From an uncultured Lachnospiraceae bacterium (GTDB taxonomy: Bacteria > Bacillota > Clostridia > Lachnospirales > Lachnospiraceae): a stretch of 7,140 bases of DNA. Within the stretch, counting starts at the first letter, position 1. Every line of letters starts with the position of its first letter. The notes beneath the pieces are model-generated. The model saw only the letters and a list, made by a program, of their open reading frames with translations. It ran no database searches and had not been told where the DNA came from. Shown piece after piece: positions 1-5,555 of the stretch. The stretch lies in contig CAMPAX010000120.1 in assembly GCA_946633495.1 (NCBI GenBank), positions 1-7,140 on the forward strand, written 5' to 3'. The position numbers and the translations under genes were made by a program.

Positions 1-222
1 CGCCACCGTTATGAATTTAATAATGCTTTCCGGGAGAAACTGTCCGATGCAGGACTTGTCATTTCCGGGCTTTCACCGGATGGAGAGCTCGTGGAAACCG
101 TGGAGCTGTCGGACCATCCTTTCTATCTTGGAGTCCAGTTCCATCCCGAGTTTAAATCCCGTCCCAACCGTCCGCATCCGGTGTTCCGGAGGTTCGTGGA
201 GACGGCGCTTGGAAATGAATGA
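1..222 (+). CDS. pyrG: CTP synthase, C-terminal fragment
   Basis: This is the last 73 codons of CTP synthase, cut by the window edge. The enzyme makes CTP from UTP, ATP and glutamine, the final step of pyrimidine nucleotide synthesis in the cytoplasm. The visible part is the end of the class I glutamine amidotransferase domain. It opens with RHRYEFNN, the conserved stretch found in CTP synthases. Near residues 48-53 it carries VQFHPEF, which holds the His and Glu of the Cys-His-Glu triad. It ends with the typical RPHPVFRRFVE tail. The nucleophilic Cys and the synthetase domain lie upstream of the window. The stop TGA is at 220-222 and purF begins 102 bases later on the same strand. I am confident of the family because both motifs are diagnostic. 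Confidence 0.94.
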   Translation, partial: RHRYEFNNAFREKLSDAGLVISGLSPDGELVETVELSDHPFYLGVQFHPEFKSRPNRPHPVFRRFVETALGNE

Positions 223-224
223 TC

Positions 225-280
225 AAACCGAAAATTCCGGTTTTCGGATTGTCCGGATCGTCAGAAGGATTCTTCTTTTT
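225..280 (+). terminator. Weak hairpins after pyrG, possible terminator
   Basis: Two small inverted repeats lie in the pyrG-purF gap. The first is a 6-bp stem (225-230 with 238-243, loop of 7) running into TTTT. The second is a 5-bp AT-rich stem (263-267 with 272-276, loop of 4) followed by a T run to 280. Each alone is short for an intrinsic terminator, so termination may be partial or absent and pyrG and purF may be co-transcribed. I see no convincing promoter before purF in the rest of the gap. Confidence 0.25.
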
Positions 281-324
281 GCCGGGAATGGATATACAGA
301 CAGTTCAGAGATTCAGGAGGCAGT

Positions 325-1746
325 ATGTACGGTCAATTGCATGAAGAATGTGGTCTCTTCGCGGTTTATGCTCCGAAGGAATATGAGGTAGCCCACGATG
401 TATATTACGGTCTCTATGCGCTGCAGCACCGGGGACAGGAGAGCAGCGGCATCGTTGTAAACCGGGATGGGATATTTTCTTCCCGAAAGGATCTGGGACA
501 GGTGAGCCAGGTCTTTTCAGCGGAAGAGTTGGCACGGTTCCCGAAGGGAACCATGGCTGTGGGGCATGTGCGCTACGGGACGACGGGAGCAAATAACCGG
601 AACAACTGCCAGCCCATGGAAGTTAATCACCAAAAGGGGAAAATGGCTCTGGCGCACAACGGAAATATCAGCAATGCCTATGAGTTGAGGACAGAGCTTG
701 AGCTGTCCGGAGCGATCTTTCATTCCACCTCGGATACGGAGATCATAGCATACATCATTACCCGGGAACGACTGAAGACACCATCCATTGAGGAGGCGGT
801 GCTTTCCGCTATGAAATATCTGGAAGGAGCCTACTCCATTGCGGTGATGTCTGCCGCAAAGCTGGTGATCGCAAGAGACCCTTACGGTTTCCGCCCTCTA
901 TGTTACGGACAGAAAGATGACGGAACCTATGTGGCCGCATCGGAAACCTGTGCTTTGGAGGCGGTGGGTGCCCGATATGTCAGAGATGTGGAACCCGGAG
1001 AAATGATCGTCTTCTCTGAGAAGGGCATAGAGGAGCGGCGGGAGTATTGCGAAACCAGGAGCAGAAATACCTGCATTTTCGAGTACATTTACTTCGCAAG
1101 ACCGGATTCCGTGATCGACGGGATCTCCGTTCATGCAGCGAGGTTAAAGGCGGGAGAGATCCTGGCCCGGAACTATCCGGTGATCGCTGATGTGGTGGTA
1201 GGTGTTCCGGATTCCGGATTGGATGCGGCCCTCGGATACTCTCATTATTCCGGAATTCCTTACGGGATCGGCTTTATCAAGAATAAATATATCGGAAGAA
1301 CCTTTATCTCACCGTCCCAAAACGAGCGCAGCAGCGGAGTAAGGATCAAACTGAACCCGCTGAGGGAGACCGTAAACGGAAAGCGTGTGGTGCTGGTGGA
1401 TGATTCCATCGTGCGAGGGACCACCAGCCGGAGGATCGTTCACCTTCTTCGGGAAGCAGGTGCGAAAGAGATCCACGTGAGGATCTCCTCACCGCCATTT
1501 GTAAGTCCCTGCTTCTACGGCACGGACGTGGACGCAAAGGAGAATCTGGTGGCCTGCAACTATTCGCTTACGGAGATCAAAGATATGATCGGAGCGGATT
1601 CGCTGGGATACCTTCCGCTGGATGCTCTTTCTGAGCTGGTGGGGCATGATGGCTACTGTCATGCATGCTTCAGCGGACAGTATGCCACCCGCGTTCCCGA
1701 AGTGACGGGGAAAGAACGGTTCGAGAAACCGCTGTCGGAGCTTTGA
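325..1746 (+). CDS. purF: Amidophosphoribosyltransferase (PurF)
   Basis: Glutamine PRPP amidotransferase converts PRPP and glutamine to 5-phosphoribosylamine, the first committed step of purine synthesis. The 473-residue length fits the family. The start at 325 follows an AGGAGG ribosome binding site at 315-320. The class II (Ntn) amidotransferase domain begins with HEECGLFAVY, so Cys9 should become the N-terminal nucleophile after removal of a short propeptide. YALQHRGQES (31-40), GHVRYGTTG (80-88) and HNGNI (111-115) are the usual conserved glutaminase segments. The phosphoribosyltransferase domain has the PRPP-binding motif VVLVDDSIVRGTTSRR (355-370). Cys250, Cys396, Cys445 and Cys448 match the four ligands of the [4Fe-4S] cluster in the Bacillus-type enzyme, so this is the oxygen-sensitive, propeptide-bearing class. 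It follows pyrG, and a new promoter region starts about 40 bases after its stop. Confidence 0.97.
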   Translation: MYGQLHEECGLFAVYAPKEYEVAHDVYYGLYALQHRGQESSGIVVNRDGIFSSRKDLGQVSQVFSAEELARFPKGTMAVGHVRYGTTGANNRNNCQPMEVNHQKGKMALAHNGNISNAYELRTELELSGAIFHSTSDTEIIAYIITRERLKTPSIEEAVLSAMKYLEGAYSIAVMSAAKLVIARDPYGFRPLCYGQKDDGTYVAASETCALEAVGARYVRDVEPGEMIVFSEKGIEERREYCETRSRNTCIFEYIYFARPDSVIDGISVHAARLKAGEILARNYPVIADVVVGVPDSGLDAALGYSHYSGIPYGIGFIKNKYIGRTFISPSQNERSSGVRIKLNPLRETVNGKRVVLVDDSIVRGTTSRRIVHLLREAGAKEIHVRISSPPFVSPCFYGTDVDAKENLVACNYSLTEIKDMIGADSLGYLPLDALSELVGHDGYCHACFSGQYATRVPEVTGKERFEKPLSEL

Positions 1747-1784
1747 ACCCGCGGAAAAAACGTTCATTCGTGCGAAATATCACA

Positions 1785-1814
1785 TTGATTTTCAGCTGCA
1801 AACTGTCTTATACT
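1785..1814 (+). promoter_or_regulatory. Predicted sigma-A promoter for the glutamine synthetase-like gene
   Basis: A -35 box TTGATT (1785-1790) and a -10 box TATACT (1809-1814) are separated by 18 bases. This predicts transcription starting near 1821 and a leader of roughly 155 bases before the start codon at 1977. Both boxes differ from consensus, so this is a reasonable rather than certain call. Confidence 0.5.
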
Positions 1815-1825
1815 TCGATCATATA

Positions 1826-1903
1826 TGATGATGCCGGAGTTAAAGGGATTCAGCCCCCCCCCGGTGCAGGCGCAACGTCGGGGCCCGGCAAAGAGAATCA
1901 TCA
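1826..1903 (+). ncRNA. Structured leader RNA element upstream of the synthetase-like gene
   Basis: This part of the untranslated leader can fold into a compact branched structure. The outer helix pairs 1826-1832 with 1897-1903 (7 bp). After a 7-base bulge on the 3' side it continues as 1833-1837 with 1885-1889 (5 bp). Inside it, 1859-1866 pairs with 1876-1883 (8 bp including two G-U pairs, loop of 9), and a small GGG/CCC hairpin (1845-1847 with 1854-1856) is possible. A run of nine C lies at 1854-1862. No U-rich tail follows, so this is not an intrinsic terminator. It does not match any riboswitch class I recognise, and I did not find the paired hexaloop hairpins (A at loop position 1, G at 4) expected of a classical ANTAR target. 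It could be a regulatory element or simply a folded leader. Confidence 0.4.
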
Positions 1904-1933
1904 GGGAAATGAGTACAAGGTAAGAAATATATA

Positions 1934-1971
1934 ACTACGGACCGCGTGAGCGCGGAGCGTGGAATAGGAGG
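1934..1971 (+). promoter_or_regulatory. Hairpin abutting the ribosome binding site of the synthetase-like gene
   Basis: An inverted repeat pairs 1934-1938 with 1958-1962 and, beyond a 2x2 internal loop, 1942-1946 with 1951-1955, closed by the tetraloop TGAG. It ends four bases before the AGGAGG ribosome binding site (1966-1971) of the gene starting at 1977. It leaves the binding site free, so it could stabilise the 5' end, mark a processing site or influence initiation. No U run follows, which argues against termination. Confidence 0.45.
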
Positions 1972-1976
1972 CATGG

Positions 1977-3149
1977 ATGAATTATACACCGGAAGAGGTA
2001 ATGCAATACATTGAAGAGGAAGATGTCAGCTTTATCCGGCTGGCATTTCGGGATGTGTTCGGCGTACAGAAGAATATCTCCGTGATGCCGGGAGAGGTGC
2101 AGAAGGCCTTCTCCGAGGGGATCGGGATCAGCGCGGGGGAGATCGCGGGCTTTGAATCCGTGGGCTGCGGACGGCTTTATCTTATGCCGGATCCCACTAC
2201 GCTGGCGGTGCTTCCGTGGAGGCCGGATAACGGACGGGTAGTGCGGATGTTCTGCGATGTGGTGACGCCGGATGGCGAACCCTATGCCGTGGATACAAGA
2301 ACCGTATTAAAGCGCGCAGTGGATCGTGCAAAGCAGGATCGTGTGGAATTCCGTTTCGGTTCATCGTCGGAATTCTATCTGTTCAAGAAAGATGAAGAGG
2401 GAAATCCCACGAAGATTCCCTATGATCAGGCCGGTTATATGGACATAGCACCGCTGGATCGCGGTGAAAATATCCGCCGGGAAATCTGTCTCACCATCGA
2501 GAAGATGGGACTTACGCCGGAACGCTCCCACCATGAGCGCGGACCGGGACAGAATGAGATCGATTTTCATTACGGCAAACCACTGAAAGCAGCTGACCAG
2601 ATGACGACATTTAAAATGGTTGTTCAGACGGTAGCAGACCGAAACGGACTTACGGCGGACTTTTCGCCCGTACCTTTGCCGGGGGCACCGGGAAATGGCT
2701 ACCACATCAACATTTATGCGGTGGATCAGGACGGAGAGGACCTCTGCAAATATGCGGCGGCAGGGATCATTGATAAGATCCGTGACATGACACTGTTCCT
2801 GAACCCGTCGGAGCATTCCTATGCCCGCTTCGGAAAGGGTACGGCACCGGATCGCGTGAACTGGTCCAGCTCGGACGGGTCGGAGATGGTGCACATTTCC
2901 GGACACCATGGACAGACGAGAGTGGAGCTTCGCTCCCCGGATGCCCTCAGCAATCCGTATCTCGTATATGCGCTGCTGATCCATGCCGGACTTCATGGGA
3001 TCGAAAAACGTCTGGAGCTTCCGGAGGAAATGGATTCCAAAGGAGTTCTTCTTCCGCAGTCCAGAAAAGAAGCCATCGATGCGGCAAAGGAGAGTACGTT
3101 CATCCGGGAAATCCTTCCGGAAGAGATCGTTCAGTGCTACATCAAATGA
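1977..3149 (+). CDS. Glutamine synthetase family protein, divergent type I-like
   Basis: A 390-residue member of the glutamine synthetase superfamily, which ligates ammonia (or an amine) to glutamate with ATP. The beta-grasp N-terminal domain covers about residues 1-105 and the catalytic domain follows. Canonical parts are present: SHHERGPGQNEIDF (184-197, metal ligands Glu187 and Glu194), YHIN with His243, Arg284 in SYARF, and RVELRS (315-320, Glu317 and Arg319). Several catalytic positions differ from type I enzymes when aligned by eye. The DGSS loop is replaced by SAGE (52-55), EPEF has become SSEF (130-133) so one metal-ligand Glu is Ser130, and the glutamate flap reads GKGTAP (286-291) with no Glu. 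The protein is also about 50 residues short, lacking the C-terminal tail. The ATG at 1977 is 5 bases after AGGAGG; an out-of-frame ATG at 1973 is too close. It may use another substrate, have weak activity, or act as a sensor for the adjacent ANTAR protein. Family membership is sure; glutamine synthesis is not. Confidence 0.9.
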   Translation: MNYTPEEVMQYIEEEDVSFIRLAFRDVFGVQKNISVMPGEVQKAFSEGIGISAGEIAGFESVGCGRLYLMPDPTTLAVLPWRPDNGRVVRMFCDVVTPDGEPYAVDTRTVLKRAVDRAKQDRVEFRFGSSSEFYLFKKDEEGNPTKIPYDQAGYMDIAPLDRGENIRREICLTIEKMGLTPERSHHERGPGQNEIDFHYGKPLKAADQMTTFKMVVQTVADRNGLTADFSPVPLPGAPGNGYHINIYAVDQDGEDLCKYAAAGIIDKIRDMTLFLNPSEHSYARFGKGTAPDRVNWSSSDGSEMVHISGHHGQTRVELRSPDALSNPYLVYALLIHAGLHGIEKRLELPEEMDSKGVLLPQSRKEAIDAAKESTFIREILPEEIVQCYIK

Positions 3150-3194
3150 GATGTTGCATTATGTAAACAACAATCACAGGCGCATCAACATCTC
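3148..3194 (+). promoter_or_regulatory. Long inverted repeat between the synthetase-like gene and the ANTAR gene
   Basis: A perfect 9-bp inverted repeat (3148-3156 with 3186-3194) starts inside the stop codon of the upstream gene and encloses a 29-base loop. No U run follows, so it is not an intrinsic terminator. A second small stem (3204-3208 with 3212-3216, loop of 3) sits before the ANTAR ribosome binding site near 3226-3233. The position between a synthetase-like gene and its RNA-binding neighbour fits a stabilising or regulatory intercistronic element, but the function is inferred. Confidence 0.45.
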
Positions 3195-3238
3195 TCAGTG
3201 TTAGTTCAACCTGAACCCGGGGATCAGAGAGGAAATCT

Positions 3239-3829
3239 ATGGTAAAGATACAGGAACGGCGGCAGTATTCCATCTTGGTGGTGTCGCAGTCGGAACAACT
3301 GAATACATTTGTAAAGAAGGTAGTTTCCGACGGACGATTCAATACCATCGAATTCCGGCGGAGCGCAGCCCAGGCAGCACAGGAGCTGCTGAACCGTCAC
3401 TATGATGTGGTACTGGTAAATACACCGCTGCCCGATGGATTCGGAACGGATTTCGTGATGGATATCTGCACACGCTATACTTCCGGGGTGCTGGTGATCA
3501 CACAGGGAGATATGGCGGACGATGTGACGGAACGGGTGATCGACTACGGCGTGGTTGTGCTGGCAAAACCTCTGACCAATCGCGCACTTGCACGAAATCT
3601 CAGACACCTTACAGCCATTCAGAACAAAATGCTGGAAACCGAGAAGAAGGTTCTTACACTGGAGGAACGGATCAAGGAGATGCGGATCGTGAACCAGGCA
3701 AAGTGCCTTCTGATCGAGAAAGAGAAGATGACGGAAGCAGACGCACATCGGTATATGAATAAAACAGCCATGGACAGGTGTATCTCCAAGAAAGCATTGG
3801 CTGAGGAGATCATCGACAGATGGGAATAA
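3239..3829 (+). CDS. ANTAR-domain RNA-binding regulator with degenerate receiver domain
   Basis: A 196-residue cytoplasmic protein of the AmiR/NasR type, whose members bind paired hairpins in nascent RNA and prevent transcription termination. Residues about 9-125 form a receiver-like domain, 126-150 a helical (coiled-coil) linker, and about 137-193 the ANTAR three-helix domain, with the signature stretch MRIVNQAKCLLIEKEKMTEA (148-167) and ALAEEIID at the end. The receiver is degenerate. The acidic pair after the first strand is replaced by SQSE (16-19) and the phospho-acceptor Asp is Asn61 in VLVNTPLPDG, although Lys110 in AKPLT remains. Phosphorylation is therefore unlikely and control by a protein partner is more plausible, as with AmiR. 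It lies 89 bases after the synthetase-like gene. That pairing resembles clostridial glnA-linked antiterminators described as GlnR or NitR, so it may serve nitrogen control. The ribosome binding site is AGGA at 3230-3233. A strong terminator follows. Confidence 0.92.
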   Translation: MVKIQERRQYSILVVSQSEQLNTFVKKVVSDGRFNTIEFRRSAAQAAQELLNRHYDVVLVNTPLPDGFGTDFVMDICTRYTSGVLVITQGDMADDVTERVIDYGVVVLAKPLTNRALARNLRHLTAIQNKMLETEKKVLTLEERIKEMRIVNQAKCLLIEKEKMTEADAHRYMNKTAMDRCISKKALAEEIIDRWE

Positions 3830-3846
3830 ATGAACTGTACGAATCG

Positions 3847-3882
3847 GACGACTTTTGCCTTGGGTGAGAGTCGTCTTTTTTT
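3847..3882 (+). terminator. Strong intrinsic terminator after the ANTAR gene
   Basis: Bases 3847-3859 pair with 3863-3875 in a continuous 13-bp stem (three G-U pairs) with a 3-base loop, directly followed by seven T (3876-3882). It begins 17 bases after the ANTAR stop and closes the synthetase-ANTAR transcription unit. From here to 4016 there is only the next promoter and untranslated leader. Confidence 0.92.
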
Positions 3883-3941
3883 GTTGTCATCTAAATGCTT
3901 TGCCCGGAGGATCTTTTACCGGAACCGTAGTACTTATGCGC

Positions 3942-3969
3942 TTGATTTTATGGCGGAAATCTGTATAAT
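3942..3969 (+). promoter_or_regulatory. Predicted sigma-A promoter for the L,D-transpeptidase gene
   Basis: TTGATT (3942-3947) and a perfect TATAAT (3964-3969) are separated by 16 bases, predicting a start near 3976 and a leader of about 40 bases. Its position between a terminator and the next gene supports the call. The spacer contains TGGCGGAAA, also found in similar form in the carA promoter. Confidence 0.75.
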
Positions 3970-4016
3970 AGAGAACCCAGACAAAAGTTGAAAGTTGAAA
4001 GAACGGAAACGGATTT

Positions 4017-5342
4017 ATGAATATAAAAACCAGAAAAACCATAGGAATCATCTTCCTTTATCTGATGATCACGGGGCTGGGCATTCTGGCAGGGTATTTC
4101 TTCGAGCGATGGACGAACGAGAAGAAGATTCCGGCGAGTGCAAATTCTACGGAGGCAGTGAGAGAGGAAACTGTGAGTACCGAAGATGTACCCAGGTACA
4201 CAGGTATGGTTTCTCTAAACGGAAAGACATATCTTTATAAAGAGGACGGAACGAAGTACGAAGAACCGCAGTGGGTGGATTATGACGGGGAAAAGTATTA
4301 TGTAAACTCCGACGGCGCCCTGCGTATCAGTGAACTGTTCCGCGTAAATGATGCTGCCTATTATACAGACACCCTGGGAAGGATGGTTCGGGGATTATTT
4401 ACAATAGACGGAAAGCTCCGCTTTTTCTCTGAAGATGGGAAGATGCGGGAGGAACCCGGCTGGCTGGATCTGGATGGAAAAAGGTATTATATCGATTCGT
4501 CGGCAGTGGTGGTGACCGGAAAGGATCACCCCGTACGGGAGCTTTCTTCGGAAGGAATCCCTTACATTTACGGATATGCATGGGCGGATCCGAAGGATCC
4601 GGAAGGACAGTTGGGGAAGGATAACGTCGATGCCCGCACCGCGGATCAGAAGAAGGAGGATTCCGAAACCAAAGAAGCATCCGCCGAAAGACCGGGTGCA
4701 GGGGAGCAAATCTATGATATAGATAAGATCGGGATATATACCATCGACGGGAAGGATTACATTTTCGATGAAAAGGGTGCTATGCTGACCGGAAAGATCC
4801 GCGTCGATAAGTACAGCTTTTTCTATACGGATAAAAAAGGTGCACTCCTTAAAAACCAGGAATTCACGCTGGACGGACTGACCTATCATGCGGATGCAAG
4901 CGGCCGTGTCTTCACCGGAACCATGTATGAGAAAGCAGACGGATACAGCAGCTCGACGGATTATCTGATCCTCTGCAATCTGGCAACCCAGCGAACGGCA
5001 GTATTCGAAGGAGAGAAGGGGAACTGGCGGCTGCTTCGGGAGATGCTGGTATCCACCGGCGCACCCATCAATCCCACACCGAAAGGGGAATACCAGACAA
5101 CCGTACATACCGAACATTTCAACAATTACGGAGTCAGAGCGTGGTATGCCACCGGGTTTATCGGAGGACTTTACCTCTTCCACAGCTCCCCTTACGAGAG
5201 TGCGTCGGAGCCTCTGGTCTGCACGGACGGGCGCCTGGGAGTACCGCTGTCCCATGGCTGTGTCCGCATGCGGGTAGACGATGCCAGATGGATGTTCGAT
5301 CTGCTCCCGCTCAGCACCAAGGTGGTTATCTATGAAGAGTGA
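4017..5342 (+). CDS. Membrane-anchored L,D-transpeptidase with cell-wall-binding-type repeats
   Basis: A 441-residue envelope protein. Basic residues (KTRK) precede one hydrophobic segment at about 10-27, with no lipobox or obvious cleavage site, so it is probably a signal anchor with the rest outside. Residues about 64-166 and 239-300 hold some eight short repeats of the form DGKxYYxxxDG, aromatic-rich like choline- or glucan-binding repeats. The two blocks are split by a charged linker (about 190-235, rich in Asp, Glu and Lys). The C-terminal YkuD domain (about 314-440) has His389 and the active-site motif SHGCVRM (412-418) with nucleophile Cys415. Such enzymes form 3-3 peptidoglycan cross-links or attach proteins to the wall; the exact role here is inferred. 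The start at 4017 has only a weak ribosome binding site (GGAAACGG), but the N-terminus is right for an anchor. It has its own promoter, and no terminator is seen before the carA promoter. Confidence 0.93.
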   Translation: MNIKTRKTIGIIFLYLMITGLGILAGYFFERWTNEKKIPASANSTEAVREETVSTEDVPRYTGMVSLNGKTYLYKEDGTKYEEPQWVDYDGEKYYVNSDGALRISELFRVNDAAYYTDTLGRMVRGLFTIDGKLRFFSEDGKMREEPGWLDLDGKRYYIDSSAVVVTGKDHPVRELSSEGIPYIYGYAWADPKDPEGQLGKDNVDARTADQKKEDSETKEASAERPGAGEQIYDIDKIGIYTIDGKDYIFDEKGAMLTGKIRVDKYSFFYTDKKGALLKNQEFTLDGLTYHADASGRVFTGTMYEKADGYSSSTDYLILCNLATQRTAVFEGEKGNWRLLREMLVSTGAPINPTPKGEYQTTVHTEHFNNYGVRAWYATGFIGGLYLFHSSPYESASEPLVCTDGRLGVPLSHGCVRMRVDDARWMFDLLPLSTKVVIYEE

Positions 5343-5351
5343 TTGTATTCA

Positions 5352-5379
5352 TTGACTTTTGGCGGGAAAGTGCTATACT
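5352..5379 (+). promoter_or_regulatory. Predicted promoter of the carA-carB operon
   Basis: TTGACT (5352-5357) and TATACT (5374-5379) are 16 bases apart, and TGC at 5371-5373 makes an extended -10. Transcription should begin near 5386, leaving a leader of about 170 bases before carA. The -35 lies only 10 bases after the transpeptidase stop. Confidence 0.75.
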
Positions 5380-5407
5380 ACTTGAAGTATGGTCATGGGT
5401 TCTGCGA

Positions 5408-5470
5408 ATGAGAAAAGTTCCGGATCCGCTGACACGATTCATACGTAAGCAGATCAATGGAAACGAATAG
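5408..5470 (+). CDS. Candidate leader peptide upstream of carA (speculative)
   Basis: An ORF of 20 codons starting ATG at 5408 and ending TAG at 5468-5470 encodes MRKVPDPLTRFIRKQINGNE, with Arg at positions 2, 10 and 13. It spans the 5' strand of the predicted antiterminator helix, so ribosome position could decide which fold forms. Against it, there is no clear ribosome binding site. A second short ORF in another frame (5389-5448, 19 codons) overlaps it, and ORFs this short arise by chance. It is listed because of its placement, not its coding signal. Confidence 0.2.
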   Translation: MRKVPDPLTRFIRKQINGNE

Positions 5471-5511
5471 AGTATAAATGGCGAAGCAAGGGCGTTTCGG
5501 GGGTTATCTGC
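5449..5511 (+). promoter_or_regulatory. Predicted antiterminator helix in the carA leader
   Basis: Three adjoining helices pair 5449-5454 with 5506-5511, 5456-5458 with 5503-5505 (one G-U), and 5460-5465 with 5493-5498, giving 15 pairs with small bulges. The 3' strand uses bases 5493-5501, which also form the 5' side of the terminator stem, so the two folds cannot coexist. A segment at 5401-5405 could in turn pair with 5449-5453 and disrupt this helix. I found no PyrR-type binding sequence in the leader, so the controlling signal is unknown. Confidence 0.5.
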
Positions 5512-5531
5512 ACTCGAAATGTCCTTTTTTT
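5490..5531 (+). terminator. Intrinsic terminator (attenuator) in the carA leader
   Basis: Bases 5490-5501 pair with 5513-5524 in a 12-bp stem (three G-U pairs) with an 11-base loop, followed by seven T (5525-5531). Two A bases before the stem face the T run, as in bidirectional-type terminators. It lies downstream of the carA promoter and 13 bases before the carA ribosome binding site (GGAGGA, 5545-5550), the arrangement of transcription attenuation. It would also stop readthrough from the transpeptidase gene. Confidence 0.8.
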
Positions 5532-5555
5532 CTGCTTTACTGTGGGAGGACACAT

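Noticed and set aside
281..324. Possible purF promoter around a TATACA at about 292-297
   Set aside because: No acceptable -35 box lies at the right distance, so I do not call a promoter.
1665..1934. 89-codon + strand frame overlapping the end of purF and the leader
   Set aside because: It starts inside purF out of frame, runs through the structured leader and has no recognisable product.
1821..1976. Classical dual-hairpin ANTAR target in the synthetase leader
   Set aside because: No pair of stems with hexanucleotide loops carrying A at position 1 and G at position 4 could be found, and there is no overlapping intrinsic terminator.
2361..2996. 211-codon open frame on the - strand inside the synthetase-like gene
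   Set aside because: It lies wholly within a gene with clear family motifs, its translation resembles no family I know, and it has no ribosome binding site or promoter. It is an antisense shadow of GC-rich codons.
3995..4240. 81-codon frame starting TTG at 3995
   Set aside because: It is out of frame with the transpeptidase gene, whose anchor and domains are clear, and its Arg/Lys-rich product has no features.
4395..5255. 286-codon open frame on the - strand inside the transpeptidase gene
   Set aside because: The opposite strand encodes a clear YkuD domain and repeats, and the antisense product is Cys/Arg/Ile-rich without domains.
5478..5555. Upstream in-frame ATG extending carA by 26 residues
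   Set aside because: The extension is translated from the attenuator hairpin and T run, lacks a good ribosome binding site, and CarA proteins begin at the position encoded from 5556.
5386..5555. PyrR binding site in the carA leader
   Set aside because: I looked for the conserved purine-rich PyrR loop sequence (an AGAGAGG-like core) and did not find it, so PyrR control is not claimed.
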